A stretch of DNA of 64,000 bases from UBA668 sp038234785 (lineage in GTDB: Bacteria > Actinomycetota > Acidimicrobiia > Acidimicrobiales > Ilumatobacteraceae), in NCBI GenBank assembly GCA_038234785.1, contig JBBQTC010000002.1:1-64000 (forward strand). The letters are read 5' to 3'. Both the position numbers and the translations under genes were made by a program. The notes under the pieces were generated by a model. The model searched no databases. It saw nothing but the letters and a program-made list of their open reading frames with translations, and was not told where the DNA came from. Shown piece after piece: positions 25,493-33,695 of this stretch (position 1 is the stretch's first letter; every line of letters begins with the position of its first letter).

Positions 25493-25909
25493 ATGGACGC
25501 ACCGCTGATGATCGAGCGTGAGCTCGAGCTGGACCTGACCGCCGACGAGCTGTGGGAGCTGATCGGTACGGCTGAGGGGTGGCGGCAGTGGCTGGTGGAC
25601 GACGCAGCAGTCCGAGTCGCCCTCGGCGAGTTCGGCACGATCCTCGACGACGGTGTGGAGCGCGCGGTGCACATCGACCATGTCGAAGCTGGTCGAGGCA
25701 TCTCCTTCGTCTGGTCGGACCAGTCCGACGAGGTCTCGCGCGTCACCATCGCCATCGTCGACGATCCCACGAGGGGTCAGCGGATTCGCATCACCGAGGA
25801 GTGGCAGCCGGGCACGGCGTGCGCCGAGTGCCCGGCGAAGTCGGGTGCCCGATGGGACCTGCGCGCCTGCCTGCTGTGCCTCTCCGCCGTGTCGGCATGT
25901 CGGGTGTGA
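25493..25909 (+). CDS. SRPBCC (AHSA1-like) ligand-binding protein
   Basis: 138 residues. The SRPBCC/START-like fold is shown by IERELELDLTADELWELIGT, a typical first strand and helix, and later ITEEWQPG. A four-Cys C-terminal portion (CAECPAKSG, ACLLCLS) is unusual. SRPBCC genes are frequent partners of ArsR regulators and may bind a small hydrophobic ligand or act as an accessory to the regulator. First gene of a seven-gene run; the next start lies 13 bases inside its end. Confidence 0.75.
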   Translation: MDAPLMIERELELDLTADELWELIGTAEGWRQWLVDDAAVRVALGEFGTILDDGVERAVHIDHVEAGRGISFVWSDQSDEVSRVTIAIVDDPTRGQRIRITEEWQPGTACAECPAKSGARWDLRACLLCLSAVSACRV

Positions 25910-26265
25910 CGGCGGCGGCGCTTCCGGACGCGCCGCTCGACGTCGTCTTCGGAGCGCTCGCCGATCCGACCCGCAGAGCACTCGTGCAACGACTCGTCGT
26001 GTCCGGCCCCGCCTCGGCGACCGTGCTGGCGTCGTCGTTCCCGTTCTCCCGCCAGGCCGTCGTGAAGCACCTTCAGGCACTGGAGACGGCCGGGCTGGTC
26101 GTCGCGCAGCGGGTCGGGCGTGAGGTGCAGTACCGCGCCGAGCCGGCACCGATGGCCGCGGCGATCGGCTGGATGCTCGACTCCGGGGCCGCGTGGGATC
26201 GACGGATCGACCGGCTCCGGCAACGTCCGGCGCGCGGTGCGAGGAGCGCAACGGGAGCGAATTAG
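25897..26265 (+). CDS. ArsR/SmtB-family transcriptional regulator
   Basis: 122 residues from ATG 25897. Winged helix: FGALADPTRRALVQRLV, the recognition helix SFPFSRQAVVKHLQALETAG and wing VVAQRVGREVQYRAEP. There is no CxC metal site, so a metal sensor is unlikely; this SRPBCC-linked subgroup is probably ligand- or partner-controlled. It is the obvious candidate to bind the two TGCAAC-N6-GTTGCA sites upstream, controlling its own operon and clpP. Confidence 0.87.
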   Translation: MSGVTAAALPDAPLDVVFGALADPTRRALVQRLVVSGPASATVLASSFPFSRQAVVKHLQALETAGLVVAQRVGREVQYRAEPAPMAAAIGWMLDSGAAWDRRIDRLRQRPARGARSATGAN

Positions 26266-26275
26266 GGTCCGGCGC

Positions 26276-27502
26276 ATGGACTTCCAGCTGCCTGCCGACG
26301 ACGATCCGCGCCGTGTGGCGGTGCGGCAGTGGCTGGCCGCCAACCCTGCACCGACGGGCCGTGAGCTCGCCGAGGCCGGGTACGTGGCCCCGCACTGGCC
26401 GGCTCCGTGGGGTTTTGGCGCAGACCCCATTCACCAGGTGATCATCGACGACGAGCTCGCCCGTGCGAAGGTGCGCCGACCGACCAACCCGATCGGCATC
26501 GGTTGGGCCGGCCCGACGATCCTGTTCGCCGGCACCGAGGAGCAGAAGCAGAAGTACCTGTTCCCGCTGCTGTCGGGCGAGGAGTTCTGGTGCCAGCTGT
26601 TCAGCGAACCCGGCAGCGGCAGCGACCTCGCCAACCTCGGGACGCGCGCGGTGCGCGACGGCGACGAGTTCATCGTCAACGGGCAGAAGATCTGGACGAG
26701 CGGGGCCCAGTACGCGAAGTACGGCATCCTCATCGCCCGCACCGACCCTGACGTGCCCAAGCACAAGGGCGTCTCGTACTTCGTCTGCCCGATGGACCTT
26801 CCCGGCATCGAGATCCGCCCCATCACCGAGATGACCGGTGGCCACACCTTCAACGAGGTGTTCTTCACCGACGTGCGACTGCCCGCCGACCACCTCGTCG
26901 GTGATCTCAACGACGGGTGGCGCCTCGCCAAGGTGACGCTCGGCAACGAGCGGGTGTCGCTCTCGACGGGCGGCGTGCTGTGGGGCAACGGGCCCACGGC
27001 GATGGAATTGATCGAGACGATCCGCGACACCGGACCCGTCACCGATCCCCACATCCGCCAGAGGGTGGCGTCGGTCTACATCGAGCACATGCTGCTCGAC
27101 CTGATCCGGATGCGCACGTTGTCCGCTGCGCTGAAGGGTCAGATGCCCGGGCCCGAGGCCAGCATCCGCAAGCTGCTGGCCGACGAGCACGGTCAGCACG
27201 TGATGCTGCTCGCCCGCGACTTCATCGGCGCCGCTGGGATGCTCATGGGTGGCGACGGGCACGACTTCGTGCCGGGAACCGACACCAACTCGCTCGGGCC
27301 CGAGAAGCCCGACGGCGGTCTCATGCACCCCGGTTGGTACGACGGGTTCATGTTCAGCCAGGCGCTCACCATCGGTGGCGGCACCTTCGCCGTGCAGCGC
27401 AACATCATCGCCGAACGAGTGCTCGGCCTGCCCCACGACGTCGACGTCACCAAGGGCATGAGCTGGGCCGAGATCCAGCGCGCCGGCCGGGTCGCGTCGT
27501 GA
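26276..27502 (+). CDS. Acyl-CoA dehydrogenase (FadE type)
   Basis: 408 residues from ATG 26276, ten bases after the ArsR stop. Family segments: QLFSEPGSGSDLANLGTRAV, VNGQKIWTSGAQYAKYGIL, FNEVFFTDVRLPADHLVG, and the C-terminal GGGTFAVQRNIIAERVLGLP. Electron transfer through FAD to ETF is expected. Its stop overlaps the next start as GTGA. It is likely the first dehydrogenation enzyme of the operon's acyl-CoA pathway. Confidence 0.87.
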   Translation: MDFQLPADDDPRRVAVRQWLAANPAPTGRELAEAGYVAPHWPAPWGFGADPIHQVIIDDELARAKVRRPTNPIGIGWAGPTILFAGTEEQKQKYLFPLLSGEEFWCQLFSEPGSGSDLANLGTRAVRDGDEFIVNGQKIWTSGAQYAKYGILIARTDPDVPKHKGVSYFVCPMDLPGIEIRPITEMTGGHTFNEVFFTDVRLPADHLVGDLNDGWRLAKVTLGNERVSLSTGGVLWGNGPTAMELIETIRDTGPVTDPHIRQRVASVYIEHMLLDLIRMRTLSAALKGQMPGPEASIRKLLADEHGQHVMLLARDFIGAAGMLMGGDGHDFVPGTDTNSLGPEKPDGGLMHPGWYDGFMFSQALTIGGGTFAVQRNIIAERVLGLPHDVDVTKGMSWAEIQRAGRVAS

Positions 27503-28614
27503 CCGACTGGCTCGCTGCAGCGGATCGGGCGGCCGCGGTCGCGGCCGAACACGGGGGCGAAGGAGAGCAGCTCCGGCGCCTGCCCACTCCCATCGTCGAG
27601 GTGCTGCGCGATGAGGGCGTGCTGCGGATGTGCGTGCCCGCGGTGTACGGCGGACCAGAGGTGGACCCGCCGACGATCCTGCGAGTGATCGAGCGAATCG
27701 CCGCGGCCGACGGTGCCGCAGGGTGGTGCACGATGATCGCGACCACCACCTCGCTGCTCAGTCACTACGTCGCGCCGGAGCAGGCGCAGCTGATCTGGGG
27801 TGACCCGAGCAACATCACCGGCGGGGTGTTCGCCCGCAATGCAACAGCGGTGAAGGTCGATGGGGGCTATCGGGTGACCGGCCGCTGGATGTGGGGGAGT
27901 GGCACGCAGCATTGCCAGTTCATCACCGGTGGCGCGATCGGCGACGGCTTCAGCGGGTCGATGTGGTTCAGTGCGGATCAGGTGACCTTCCACGACACCT
28001 GGCACACTTCCGGTCTCCGCGGGACGGGGTCCGGTGACTTCAGCGTCGAGGACGTCTTCGTCCCCGACGCCCGAGCGACCCAGCCGCAGGTCACCGGCCC
28101 GCAGGTGGACTCGCCCCTCGGACGGTTCCCCGACATGACGCTGCTCGCCGTCGGTGTCGCAGCGGCGGGTCTCGGCATCGGTCGGCACGCACTGGATGCG
28201 ATCATCGAGCTCGGTGGGGCCAAGAAGCCACAGTTCAGCAGTCGTACGATCAGCCAGTCGGGGGTCGCCCAGGCCGAACTGGCCAAGGCCGAAGCGTCGT
28301 TACGTGCGGCCCGCGCCTTCCTGCTCGACGAGGTCTCCCAGGCGTGGGACACGGCCGTCGCCGGCGGACGCGTCGACGTGGCGGCGCGGGGTCGGATGCG
28401 CCTCGCCGGTGCCCATGCGGCCGCAGCGGCGGTGCAGGCGGCCGATGTCGCCTACACCCTCGGCGGCGGCACATCGCTGTTCGAGCACAGCCCACTGCAG
28501 CGATGCCTGCGCGACGCGCACGTCGTCACCCAACACATCATGGTGGCACCCCGCCTCTACGAGACGATGGGGAAGTTGCACTTCGGACTCGACATCGATG
28601 CGACGATGATCTGA
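27499..28614 (+). CDS. Acyl-CoA dehydrogenase/flavin monooxygenase-like protein (HsaA-like fold)
   Basis: 371 residues from GTG 27499. It matches the group with an acyl-CoA dehydrogenase type-2 C-terminal domain, which includes HsaA, DszC and other flavin-dependent hydroxylases: LPTPIVEVLRDEGVLRMCVP, GAAGWCTMIATTTSLL, VTGRWMWGSGTQHCQF, GTGSGDFSVEDVFVP and the C-terminal YTLGGGTSLFEHSPLQRCLRD. It may oxygenate using reduced flavin supplied by another enzyme (the nitroreductase at 29412 is a candidate) or act as a dehydrogenase partner of the previous gene. Confidence 0.75.
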   Translation: MTDWLAAADRAAAVAAEHGGEGEQLRRLPTPIVEVLRDEGVLRMCVPAVYGGPEVDPPTILRVIERIAAADGAAGWCTMIATTTSLLSHYVAPEQAQLIWGDPSNITGGVFARNATAVKVDGGYRVTGRWMWGSGTQHCQFITGGAIGDGFSGSMWFSADQVTFHDTWHTSGLRGTGSGDFSVEDVFVPDARATQPQVTGPQVDSPLGRFPDMTLLAVGVAAAGLGIGRHALDAIIELGGAKKPQFSSRTISQSGVAQAELAKAEASLRAARAFLLDEVSQAWDTAVAGGRVDVAARGRMRLAGAHAAAAAVQAADVAYTLGGGTSLFEHSPLQRCLRDAHVVTQHIMVAPRLYETMGKLHFGLDIDATMI

Positions 28615-28644
28615 TGGAGTCGTTCAGCTGATGGAGTCGTTCAC
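28611..28644 (+). repeat. 17-base tandem duplication at a gene start
   Basis: CTGATGGAGTCGTTCA occurs at 28611-28626 and again at 28628-28643. The first copy creates a five-codon frame (ATG 28614 to TGA 28629-28631) whose stop overlaps the true ATG at 28631, keeping stop-start coupling. Confidence 0.8.
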
Positions 28645-29410
28645 GATCACGCACGAGGGCGATGTCGTCGTCGCCACGTTGCGGCATCCGTCGTCGCCGA
28701 TGAACGCGGTCGACGAGCTGCTGCACGACGAGGTCACCGAGTTGTTCTCGCAGTTGCGTCGTGATCCCGGTGGGCGGGCGATCCTGCTCACCGCCGAGGG
28801 CCGTGCCTTCAGCGCCGGCGGCGACTTCGCATGGTTTCCGCAGTTGCGCGACATGTCGAAGCTCGATGCGCTTCGGCGCAGCGCGAAGCAGATGATCTGG
28901 GATCTGCTCGACATCGACGTGCCGATCGTCTGTGGGCTCAACGGATCCGCGGCGGGTCTCGGCGCGTCCATCGCGCTGCTCTGCGATCTGGTGGTGATGA
29001 GCGACCGGGCCGTCATCATCGACCCTCACGTGAACGTCGGTCTGGTGGCCGGCGATGGCGGAGCAGCCGTGTGGCCGCTGCTCCTTGGACCGCTGGCGGC
29101 GAAGAAGCACCTGCTGCTCGGCGAACCGCTCACTGCCGCAGATGCACTGCGGCTCGGCGTCGCCGCAGAGGTGTGCTCGCCGGATGATGTCGCCGAGCGT
29201 GCCATGCACTGGGCTCAGCGGCTCGCCGCGCAACCACCGTTGGCCGTGAAGGGCACGAAGATGGCCGTGAACGCGCAGCTCAAGCATGCACTGTTGACGA
29301 GCTTCGATCTCTCCACCGCGCTGGAGATCCCCTGCTTCCTGTCGCACGACCACGCCGAGGCGGTCGATGCCATGCTCGAGAAGCGCACCCCAACCTTCGA
29401 AGGGAGATGA
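28631..29410 (+). CDS. Enoyl-CoA hydratase/isomerase
   Basis: 259 residues. Crotonase features: the first oxyanion strand AEGRAFSAGGDFAWF, the second LNGSAAGLGASIALLCDLVVMS, then VAGDGGAAVWPLLLG and a GEPLTAADALRLGVAAEV segment. The acid at the usual Glu of xGxxxGDG is replaced here by GDGG, so isomerase or hydratase chemistry is not certain. Start at 28631 inside a 17-base tandem duplication. The next gene begins one base after the stop. Confidence 0.85.
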   Translation: MESFTITHEGDVVVATLRHPSSPMNAVDELLHDEVTELFSQLRRDPGGRAILLTAEGRAFSAGGDFAWFPQLRDMSKLDALRRSAKQMIWDLLDIDVPIVCGLNGSAAGLGASIALLCDLVVMSDRAVIIDPHVNVGLVAGDGGAAVWPLLLGPLAAKKHLLLGEPLTAADALRLGVAAEVCSPDDVAERAMHWAQRLAAQPPLAVKGTKMAVNAQLKHALLTSFDLSTALEIPCFLSHDHAEAVDAMLEKRTPTFEGR

Positions 29411-29411
29411 C

Positions 29412-30077
29412 ATGGACCCCATCGAGGCCATCATGACCACACGGGCGATCCGTCGCTTCAGCACCTTGCCGGTGAGTGATGACGACATCGCAACGTGTCT
29501 TCGGGCGGCGCAGCAGGCACCGAGTGGCGGCAACGTGCAGCCCCAGCAGTACGTGGTGGTCACCGATGCCGACACGAGGGCGAAGCTCGGCGACATCTAC
29601 GGACGCGCCTACACCCGCTACGAACGGGCGCTGCCCGAGCCGGCGGAGTTCGACGACGAGGCGAAGGCGGCCGCCTGGGCGCGCAATCGCGACGCCAGTC
29701 GGTACCTCGCCGATCACCTCGGTGACGTTCCGGCGATCGTGCTGTTCCTCCAGCCGATCGTCCCGTGGGGTGCCGACGACGCGGACGGGCACATGGACAT
29801 CGGTCGCCTCGACGCGAGCGTGTACCCCGCCGTGCAGAACTTCTGTGTGGCCGCTCGCTCGCTCGGTCTCGGCACCGCGCTGACGACGGTCATCCGCATC
29901 CTCGCCCCCGAGGTGTTCGAGCTGCTCGGGGTCCCGCTGCGTGCAGATGGCAGCCCGCGTTTCGAGATCGCTGCGCTCGTACCGATCGGGTACCCGTCGG
30001 GCAACTTCGGTGTTGCACCGCGCAAGCCGGCGGCCGCGGTGACGCACTGGGATTCATGGGGCGCCAAGCGCACCTGA
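29412..30077 (+). CDS. Nitroreductase-family flavoprotein
   Basis: 221 residues. FMN-binding TTRAIRRFSTLPV and PSGGNVQPQQYVVV at the N-terminus, then ARSLGLGTALTT and a C-terminal VPIGYP segment. Members reduce nitro groups, quinones or flavins with NAD(P)H. In this operon it could supply reduced flavin to the HsaA-like protein or reduce an enone intermediate. Embedded without gaps in the catabolic operon. Confidence 0.82.
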   Translation: MDPIEAIMTTRAIRRFSTLPVSDDDIATCLRAAQQAPSGGNVQPQQYVVVTDADTRAKLGDIYGRAYTRYERALPEPAEFDDEAKAAAWARNRDASRYLADHLGDVPAIVLFLQPIVPWGADDADGHMDIGRLDASVYPAVQNFCVAARSLGLGTALTTVIRILAPEVFELLGVPLRADGSPRFEIAALVPIGYPSGNFGVAPRKPAAAVTHWDSWGAKRT

Positions 30078-30100
30078 GCAGAAACTAGGCTCTCGCAGCC

Positions 30101-31666
30101 ATGGGGACCATCAACAGCGTTGCCGACATCATTCGCGTGCACGGACACGAGCGCTCCGACGCCACTGCGCTCATCCAGGGCGAGCGACGGCTGTCGTGGG
30201 CGGAGCTCTATGCGCGCTCGAGCCGGGTGGCGTCGCTGCTCGCAGCGAACGGCGTCGGTGCTGAGGATCGGGTGGCGTTCCTCGACAAGAACGGCATCGA
30301 GCACTTCGAGGTGTTCTACGGCTGCTCGCTCCTGAACGCGGTCTGCGTCGATGTCAACTGGCGACTCGCTGCGCCGGAGGTCGAGTTCATCGTGAACGAC
30401 GCGGCGTCGAAGGTGCTCGTGGTCGGGGCCGACTTCGTGCAGGTCCTCGACGCGATCGCGGGCAACCTGCCCACGGTGACCAAGATCCTCGTCATCGACG
30501 GCGACGGTCGGTATCCCGACTACGACACCGAGGTGGCGGCGCAACCCGCGACCGATCCGGGAACGCAGCAGACCCCAGACGATGTGGCGTTCCAGCTCTA
30601 TTCGAGCGGCACGACGGGTCGGCCCAAGGGTGTGATGCTGACGAACTCCAACTTCTTCGGACTCCTCCCGATCGCTCGCGAGATGTGGGAGCTCGACGAG
30701 ACGAGCGTGAACCTTGCGGCGATGCCGTTGTTCCACATCGGTGGAGGCGGTTGGGCGGTGGCCGGGCAGTACGTCGGCGCGACAACCGTGGTGCTGCGCG
30801 ACCTCGATCCCGCGGCGGTCGTGCGCTTGATCCCGGAGCTGGGGATCACACACGGATTCGTCGTGCCGGCCGTGCTGCAGTTCATGCTCATGGTGCCCGG
30901 TGTCGACGAGGCCGACTTCACCAGCCTGCGCGTGCTGGTCTACGGCGCCTCGCCGATCAGCGAGGAGGTGCTCGCCAAGAGCGTCACGACGTTCGGCTGC
31001 AAGTTCTGGCAGGCATACGGGCTGACCGAGACGACCGGTGCGGTGGTCAACCTGCCGCCTGAGGACCATGACGTGGCGGGGCCGAACCGGCATCGCCTGC
31101 GGAGCTGTGGTGTGCCGGGTCCCGGCGTCGGCTTGCGCATCGTCGATCCCGACACCGGCCAGGACTGCCCGCAGGGCGAGGTGGGGGAGATCTGGCTCAG
31201 CGGCCCGCAGATCATGAAGGGCTACTGGAACATGCCCGGCGAGACCGCCAAGAGCATCGATGCCGACGGGTGGTTCCGCAGTGGCGACGTCGGGTTCCTC
31301 GACGAGGACGGCTACGTCTACATCCACGATCGGGTGAAGGACATGATCGTCAGTGGCGGCGAGAACGTCTATCCGGCGGAGGTCGAGAACGTGCTGATGA
31401 GCCACCCGGCCATCGCCGATGTCGCCGTGATCGGTGTGCCCCACGAACGGTGGGGCGAGACGGCCAAGGCGATGGTCGTGCGGAAGCCGGGCGTGGAAGT
31501 GACCGAGCAGGAGATCATCGATTTCGCGCGTGAGCGCCTGGCCAAGTTCAAGTGCCCGACGAGCGTGGACTGGCTCGACGCCCTCCCACGCAATCCGACC
31601 GGCAAGATCCTGAAGAAGGATCTGCGTGCCCCCTACTGGGAGGGTCGTTCACGCAACGTCAATTAG
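30101..31666 (+). CDS. Acyl-CoA synthetase (AMP-forming)
   Basis: 521 residues. P-loop YSSGTTGRPKGVML, the PLFHIGGGGWAV A4 region, QAYGLTETTG, WFRSGDVGFLDEDGY (A7) and the A10 Lys in PRNPTGKILKK. It activates a carboxylic acid to its CoA thioester, which would be the entry step for the dehydrogenases encoded upstream. Last gene of the operon, 23 bases after the nitroreductase. Confidence 0.88.
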   Translation: MGTINSVADIIRVHGHERSDATALIQGERRLSWAELYARSSRVASLLAANGVGAEDRVAFLDKNGIEHFEVFYGCSLLNAVCVDVNWRLAAPEVEFIVNDAASKVLVVGADFVQVLDAIAGNLPTVTKILVIDGDGRYPDYDTEVAAQPATDPGTQQTPDDVAFQLYSSGTTGRPKGVMLTNSNFFGLLPIAREMWELDETSVNLAAMPLFHIGGGGWAVAGQYVGATTVVLRDLDPAAVVRLIPELGITHGFVVPAVLQFMLMVPGVDEADFTSLRVLVYGASPISEEVLAKSVTTFGCKFWQAYGLTETTGAVVNLPPEDHDVAGPNRHRLRSCGVPGPGVGLRIVDPDTGQDCPQGEVGEIWLSGPQIMKGYWNMPGETAKSIDADGWFRSGDVGFLDEDGYVYIHDRVKDMIVSGGENVYPAEVENVLMSHPAIADVAVIGVPHERWGETAKAMVVRKPGVEVTEQEIIDFARERLAKFKCPTSVDWLDALPRNPTGKILKKDLRAPYWEGRSRNVN

Positions 31667-32005
31667 CACGTCGTCGTGTTCGCTGCTACCCCTGACCAGG
31701 GATGATGTGCCGACGTCGAGTCCGTTCGATGTGTCCGCCAGCGATGGCTCTCGTCCGCCATCAACCGCCACTGGCCGACGAAGAGTGCCAAAGGGGTGCC
31801 ACGCAGAGCTTCGGGCGACGCGATTCGCCCTTCCTGGACCGAACGGCGCCTTGGCGACTCGGCCGCCACACTCCTGCACCAAGTGGTCGTGAACATCGGA
31901 AGCGAGTCAGCGCTGACCGAGTCTGTCGACGACGACGCGATCATGGTCGGTCACTGTTGCTGACGATGGTGCAACGTGGAAGCGGTGTCGAGCGTCTGAC
32001 TGGTT
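31667..32005. other. 339-base gap with an unanchored open stretch
   Basis: The plus strand is open for 86 codons from 31706 to the TGA at 31963 with GC-biased third positions, but there is no start codon until GTG 31796, no ribosome site and no recognised family. It could be a small gene (55 residues from 31796) or the remnant of a longer one. No clear terminator for the upstream operon was seen. The last part should contain the promoter of the sigma factor gene. Confidence 0.35.
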
Positions 32006-32476
32006 GTGATTCGATTTGGCGTGGACGACGAGCAACCGGATGCGATTGGTGCGATGTACCACCAGTACCGGAGCCAGTTGCTCGGCCTGGCGACGCTGCT
32101 CTCTGGGTCGCGGGCCGTCGCTGAGGAAGTGGTGCAGGACGTCTTCGCGGCTGCGATCCCTCGCTGGGAGTTGATCGACAACCACGAGTGGTATCTGAAG
32201 CGGTCGGTCGTGAACCGGGTGCGGTCACTTGGCCGGCGAGCCACCCGAGCCAAAGCCGTTCCACGCTCGCGTGAGGCCGTCACTGGCGAACCGCTGGTCG
32301 ACGAGACCTGGCGACTGCTCCGCCGTCTGCCGGCGCGTCAACGCACGGTGCTGGTGCTGCGCATTCACCTCGACCTGCCGGACGAGGAGATCGCCCGACT
32401 GATGAACTGCCCCGAGCCGACCGTTCGATCGCTCGCCTTCCGAGCGCTCGCAACTCTCCGAAAGGAACTGACATGA
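32006..32476 (+). CDS. ECF-type RNA polymerase sigma factor
   Basis: 156 residues. Region 2: IGAMYHQYRSQLLGLATLLSG, AEEVVQDVFAAAI and the DNA-melting helix HEWYLKRSVVNRVRSLGRR. Region 4: LLRRLPARQRTVLVLRIHLD with a LPDEEIARLMNCPEPTVRSL helix-turn-helix. It resembles the SigE-like ECF group of actinobacteria. GTG 32006 is taken; GTG 32021 is possible. The stop overlaps the next start as ATGA, the usual layout for a sigma/anti-sigma pair. Confidence 0.87.
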   Translation: MIRFGVDDEQPDAIGAMYHQYRSQLLGLATLLSGSRAVAEEVVQDVFAAAIPRWELIDNHEWYLKRSVVNRVRSLGRRATRAKAVPRSREAVTGEPLVDETWRLLRRLPARQRTVLVLRIHLDLPDEEIARLMNCPEPTVRSLAFRALATLRKELT

Positions 32477-33480
32477 ACCAGTCCGTGAAGTCCGACGAGG
32501 AACTGATTGCGCTCCTCGAGCGCACCATGCACAAGGTGTCGGAGTGCGCTCCCGACATGGAGTTCCCCGCGACGGTCGGGAACCAGCGATGGATGGCGTC
32601 GGCCGCCGCAGCGACCGTACTTGTGGTCGGCGTAGGCGCCGCCGGACTCGCGCTCAACGCACGACACGACGCCTCGAACCCGTTGAGTCCTGGTGCGCAG
32701 ACCGCGATGTCCTCCATCGACGGCGGGTCCAGCGCGAGCACCACCACCAGCATCGTCACAACGACCGGGACACCCCGACCGGTGGATGCTCGCGACGATG
32801 CATGGCGAGCCGCCGTCTACCAGGAAATGGAGTCCTTCGGCACTTGCGCGACCACGGACTACGGGGTCGGCTCGGGACCGCAGTTCAGCGCCAAGACCAT
32901 CTGCACCCACTTCTTGGGAGACCAACCCGTCGATGGGAACCTCGTGTTCGTCCTCGAAGCACTGCCCGACACCATCGACACGAGCTCTCTCGGATGGCAA
33001 CAGCGGAAAGCCGGATTCGACACTCCTGGAGTTTCGGTCGGAACGGATGCGCTGATGTTCGTCGAGACGAGCAACGGAGTTGCGCGGCGAGTCGCAATCG
33101 TCACGCCCAAGCACATGATCCTTGTCGCTGCCGAGTTGATCGACGACCAGTACGTGCCATCGGGTGACCACGACCTCACCGTTGCAGCGCAGGACCTCAA
33201 CAAGGTCGCCGATTCGATCCTCGAGAAGGCTGCTGGCGCTGCCGGTGACGGGCACTGCGTCCTCGCCAGCTACATCGTGCTCGAGGGGGACACGCCGGCG
33301 GGAGTGGCCCAGACGTTCGACGTGACGGTGGAGGCGCTGAAGGCCGCAAACGTGACAAACCCTTCCTTCGACGCGTTCCCGGTGGGGTCGACCATCTTCA
33401 TCCCGTCGAAGACACCGTTCGTCTGCAGTACGCCGACGCCGACCGGCGGCCCCCACGACACCACACCGTCGAACGGGTGA
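32473..33480 (+). CDS. Membrane LysM protein, putative anti-sigma partner
   Basis: 335 residues. About 40 cytosolic residues, one membrane helix (about 41-63), a Ser/Thr linker, an extracellular domain of about 170 residues with no recognised family (paired Cys in FGTCATT and KTICTHF), and a C-terminal LysM-like module (YIVLEGDTPAGVAQTFDVTV through PVGSTIFIPS). LysM binds cell-wall glycan. Position and topology suggest it holds or releases the sigma factor encoded just upstream in response to the wall, but the short N-terminus lacks the zinc motif of classical anti-sigmas. Confidence 0.72.
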   Translation: MNQSVKSDEELIALLERTMHKVSECAPDMEFPATVGNQRWMASAAAATVLVVGVGAAGLALNARHDASNPLSPGAQTAMSSIDGGSSASTTTSIVTTTGTPRPVDARDDAWRAAVYQEMESFGTCATTDYGVGSGPQFSAKTICTHFLGDQPVDGNLVFVLEALPDTIDTSSLGWQQRKAGFDTPGVSVGTDALMFVETSNGVARRVAIVTPKHMILVAAELIDDQYVPSGDHDLTVAAQDLNKVADSILEKAAGAAGDGHCVLASYIVLEGDTPAGVAQTFDVTVEALKAANVTNPSFDAFPVGSTIFIPSKTPFVCSTPTPTGGPHDTTPSNG

Positions 33481-33504
33481 GATTCCGGCGACTTACGGAG
33501 GCTG

Positions 33505-33615
33505 TTGGTCAGCGAGCCGCAGCCGCCAAGCTCGACGGCCAAGCTCGACGGCCGAGCACTGGCCGAGCGCCTTGCCGCAGACGTGGCCGAGGTGCGACGC
33601 CGACTCGCCGGCTGA
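33505..33615 (+). other. Possible 36-residue peptide with tandem repeat
   Basis: A TTG at 33505, four bases after GGAGG, opens 36 codons ending in an Ala/Arg-rich amphipathic helix. A 13-base direct tandem repeat (AAGCTCGACGGCC) lies at 33528-33553. Evidence for translation is weak; it may be a decayed segment. Confidence 0.22.
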
Positions 33616-33695
33616 CGCGTCGGATGGAGCGCGACCGCTCGATGTAACAGGCGGAGTGTCCCGGGTCTCGGTCATCTCGAGTCACCGGTTGTGTG

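Noticed and set aside
24896..27436. Very long minus-strand open frame (over 800 codons)
   Set aside because: Antisense to clpP's end, the ArsR operon and the acyl-CoA dehydrogenase. Its composition is Arg/Pro/His-rich, as expected of a shadow in GC-rich DNA.
29714..31444. 576-codon minus-strand frame
   Set aside because: Antisense to nitroreductase and acyl-CoA synthetase; no family resemblance and no ribosome site.
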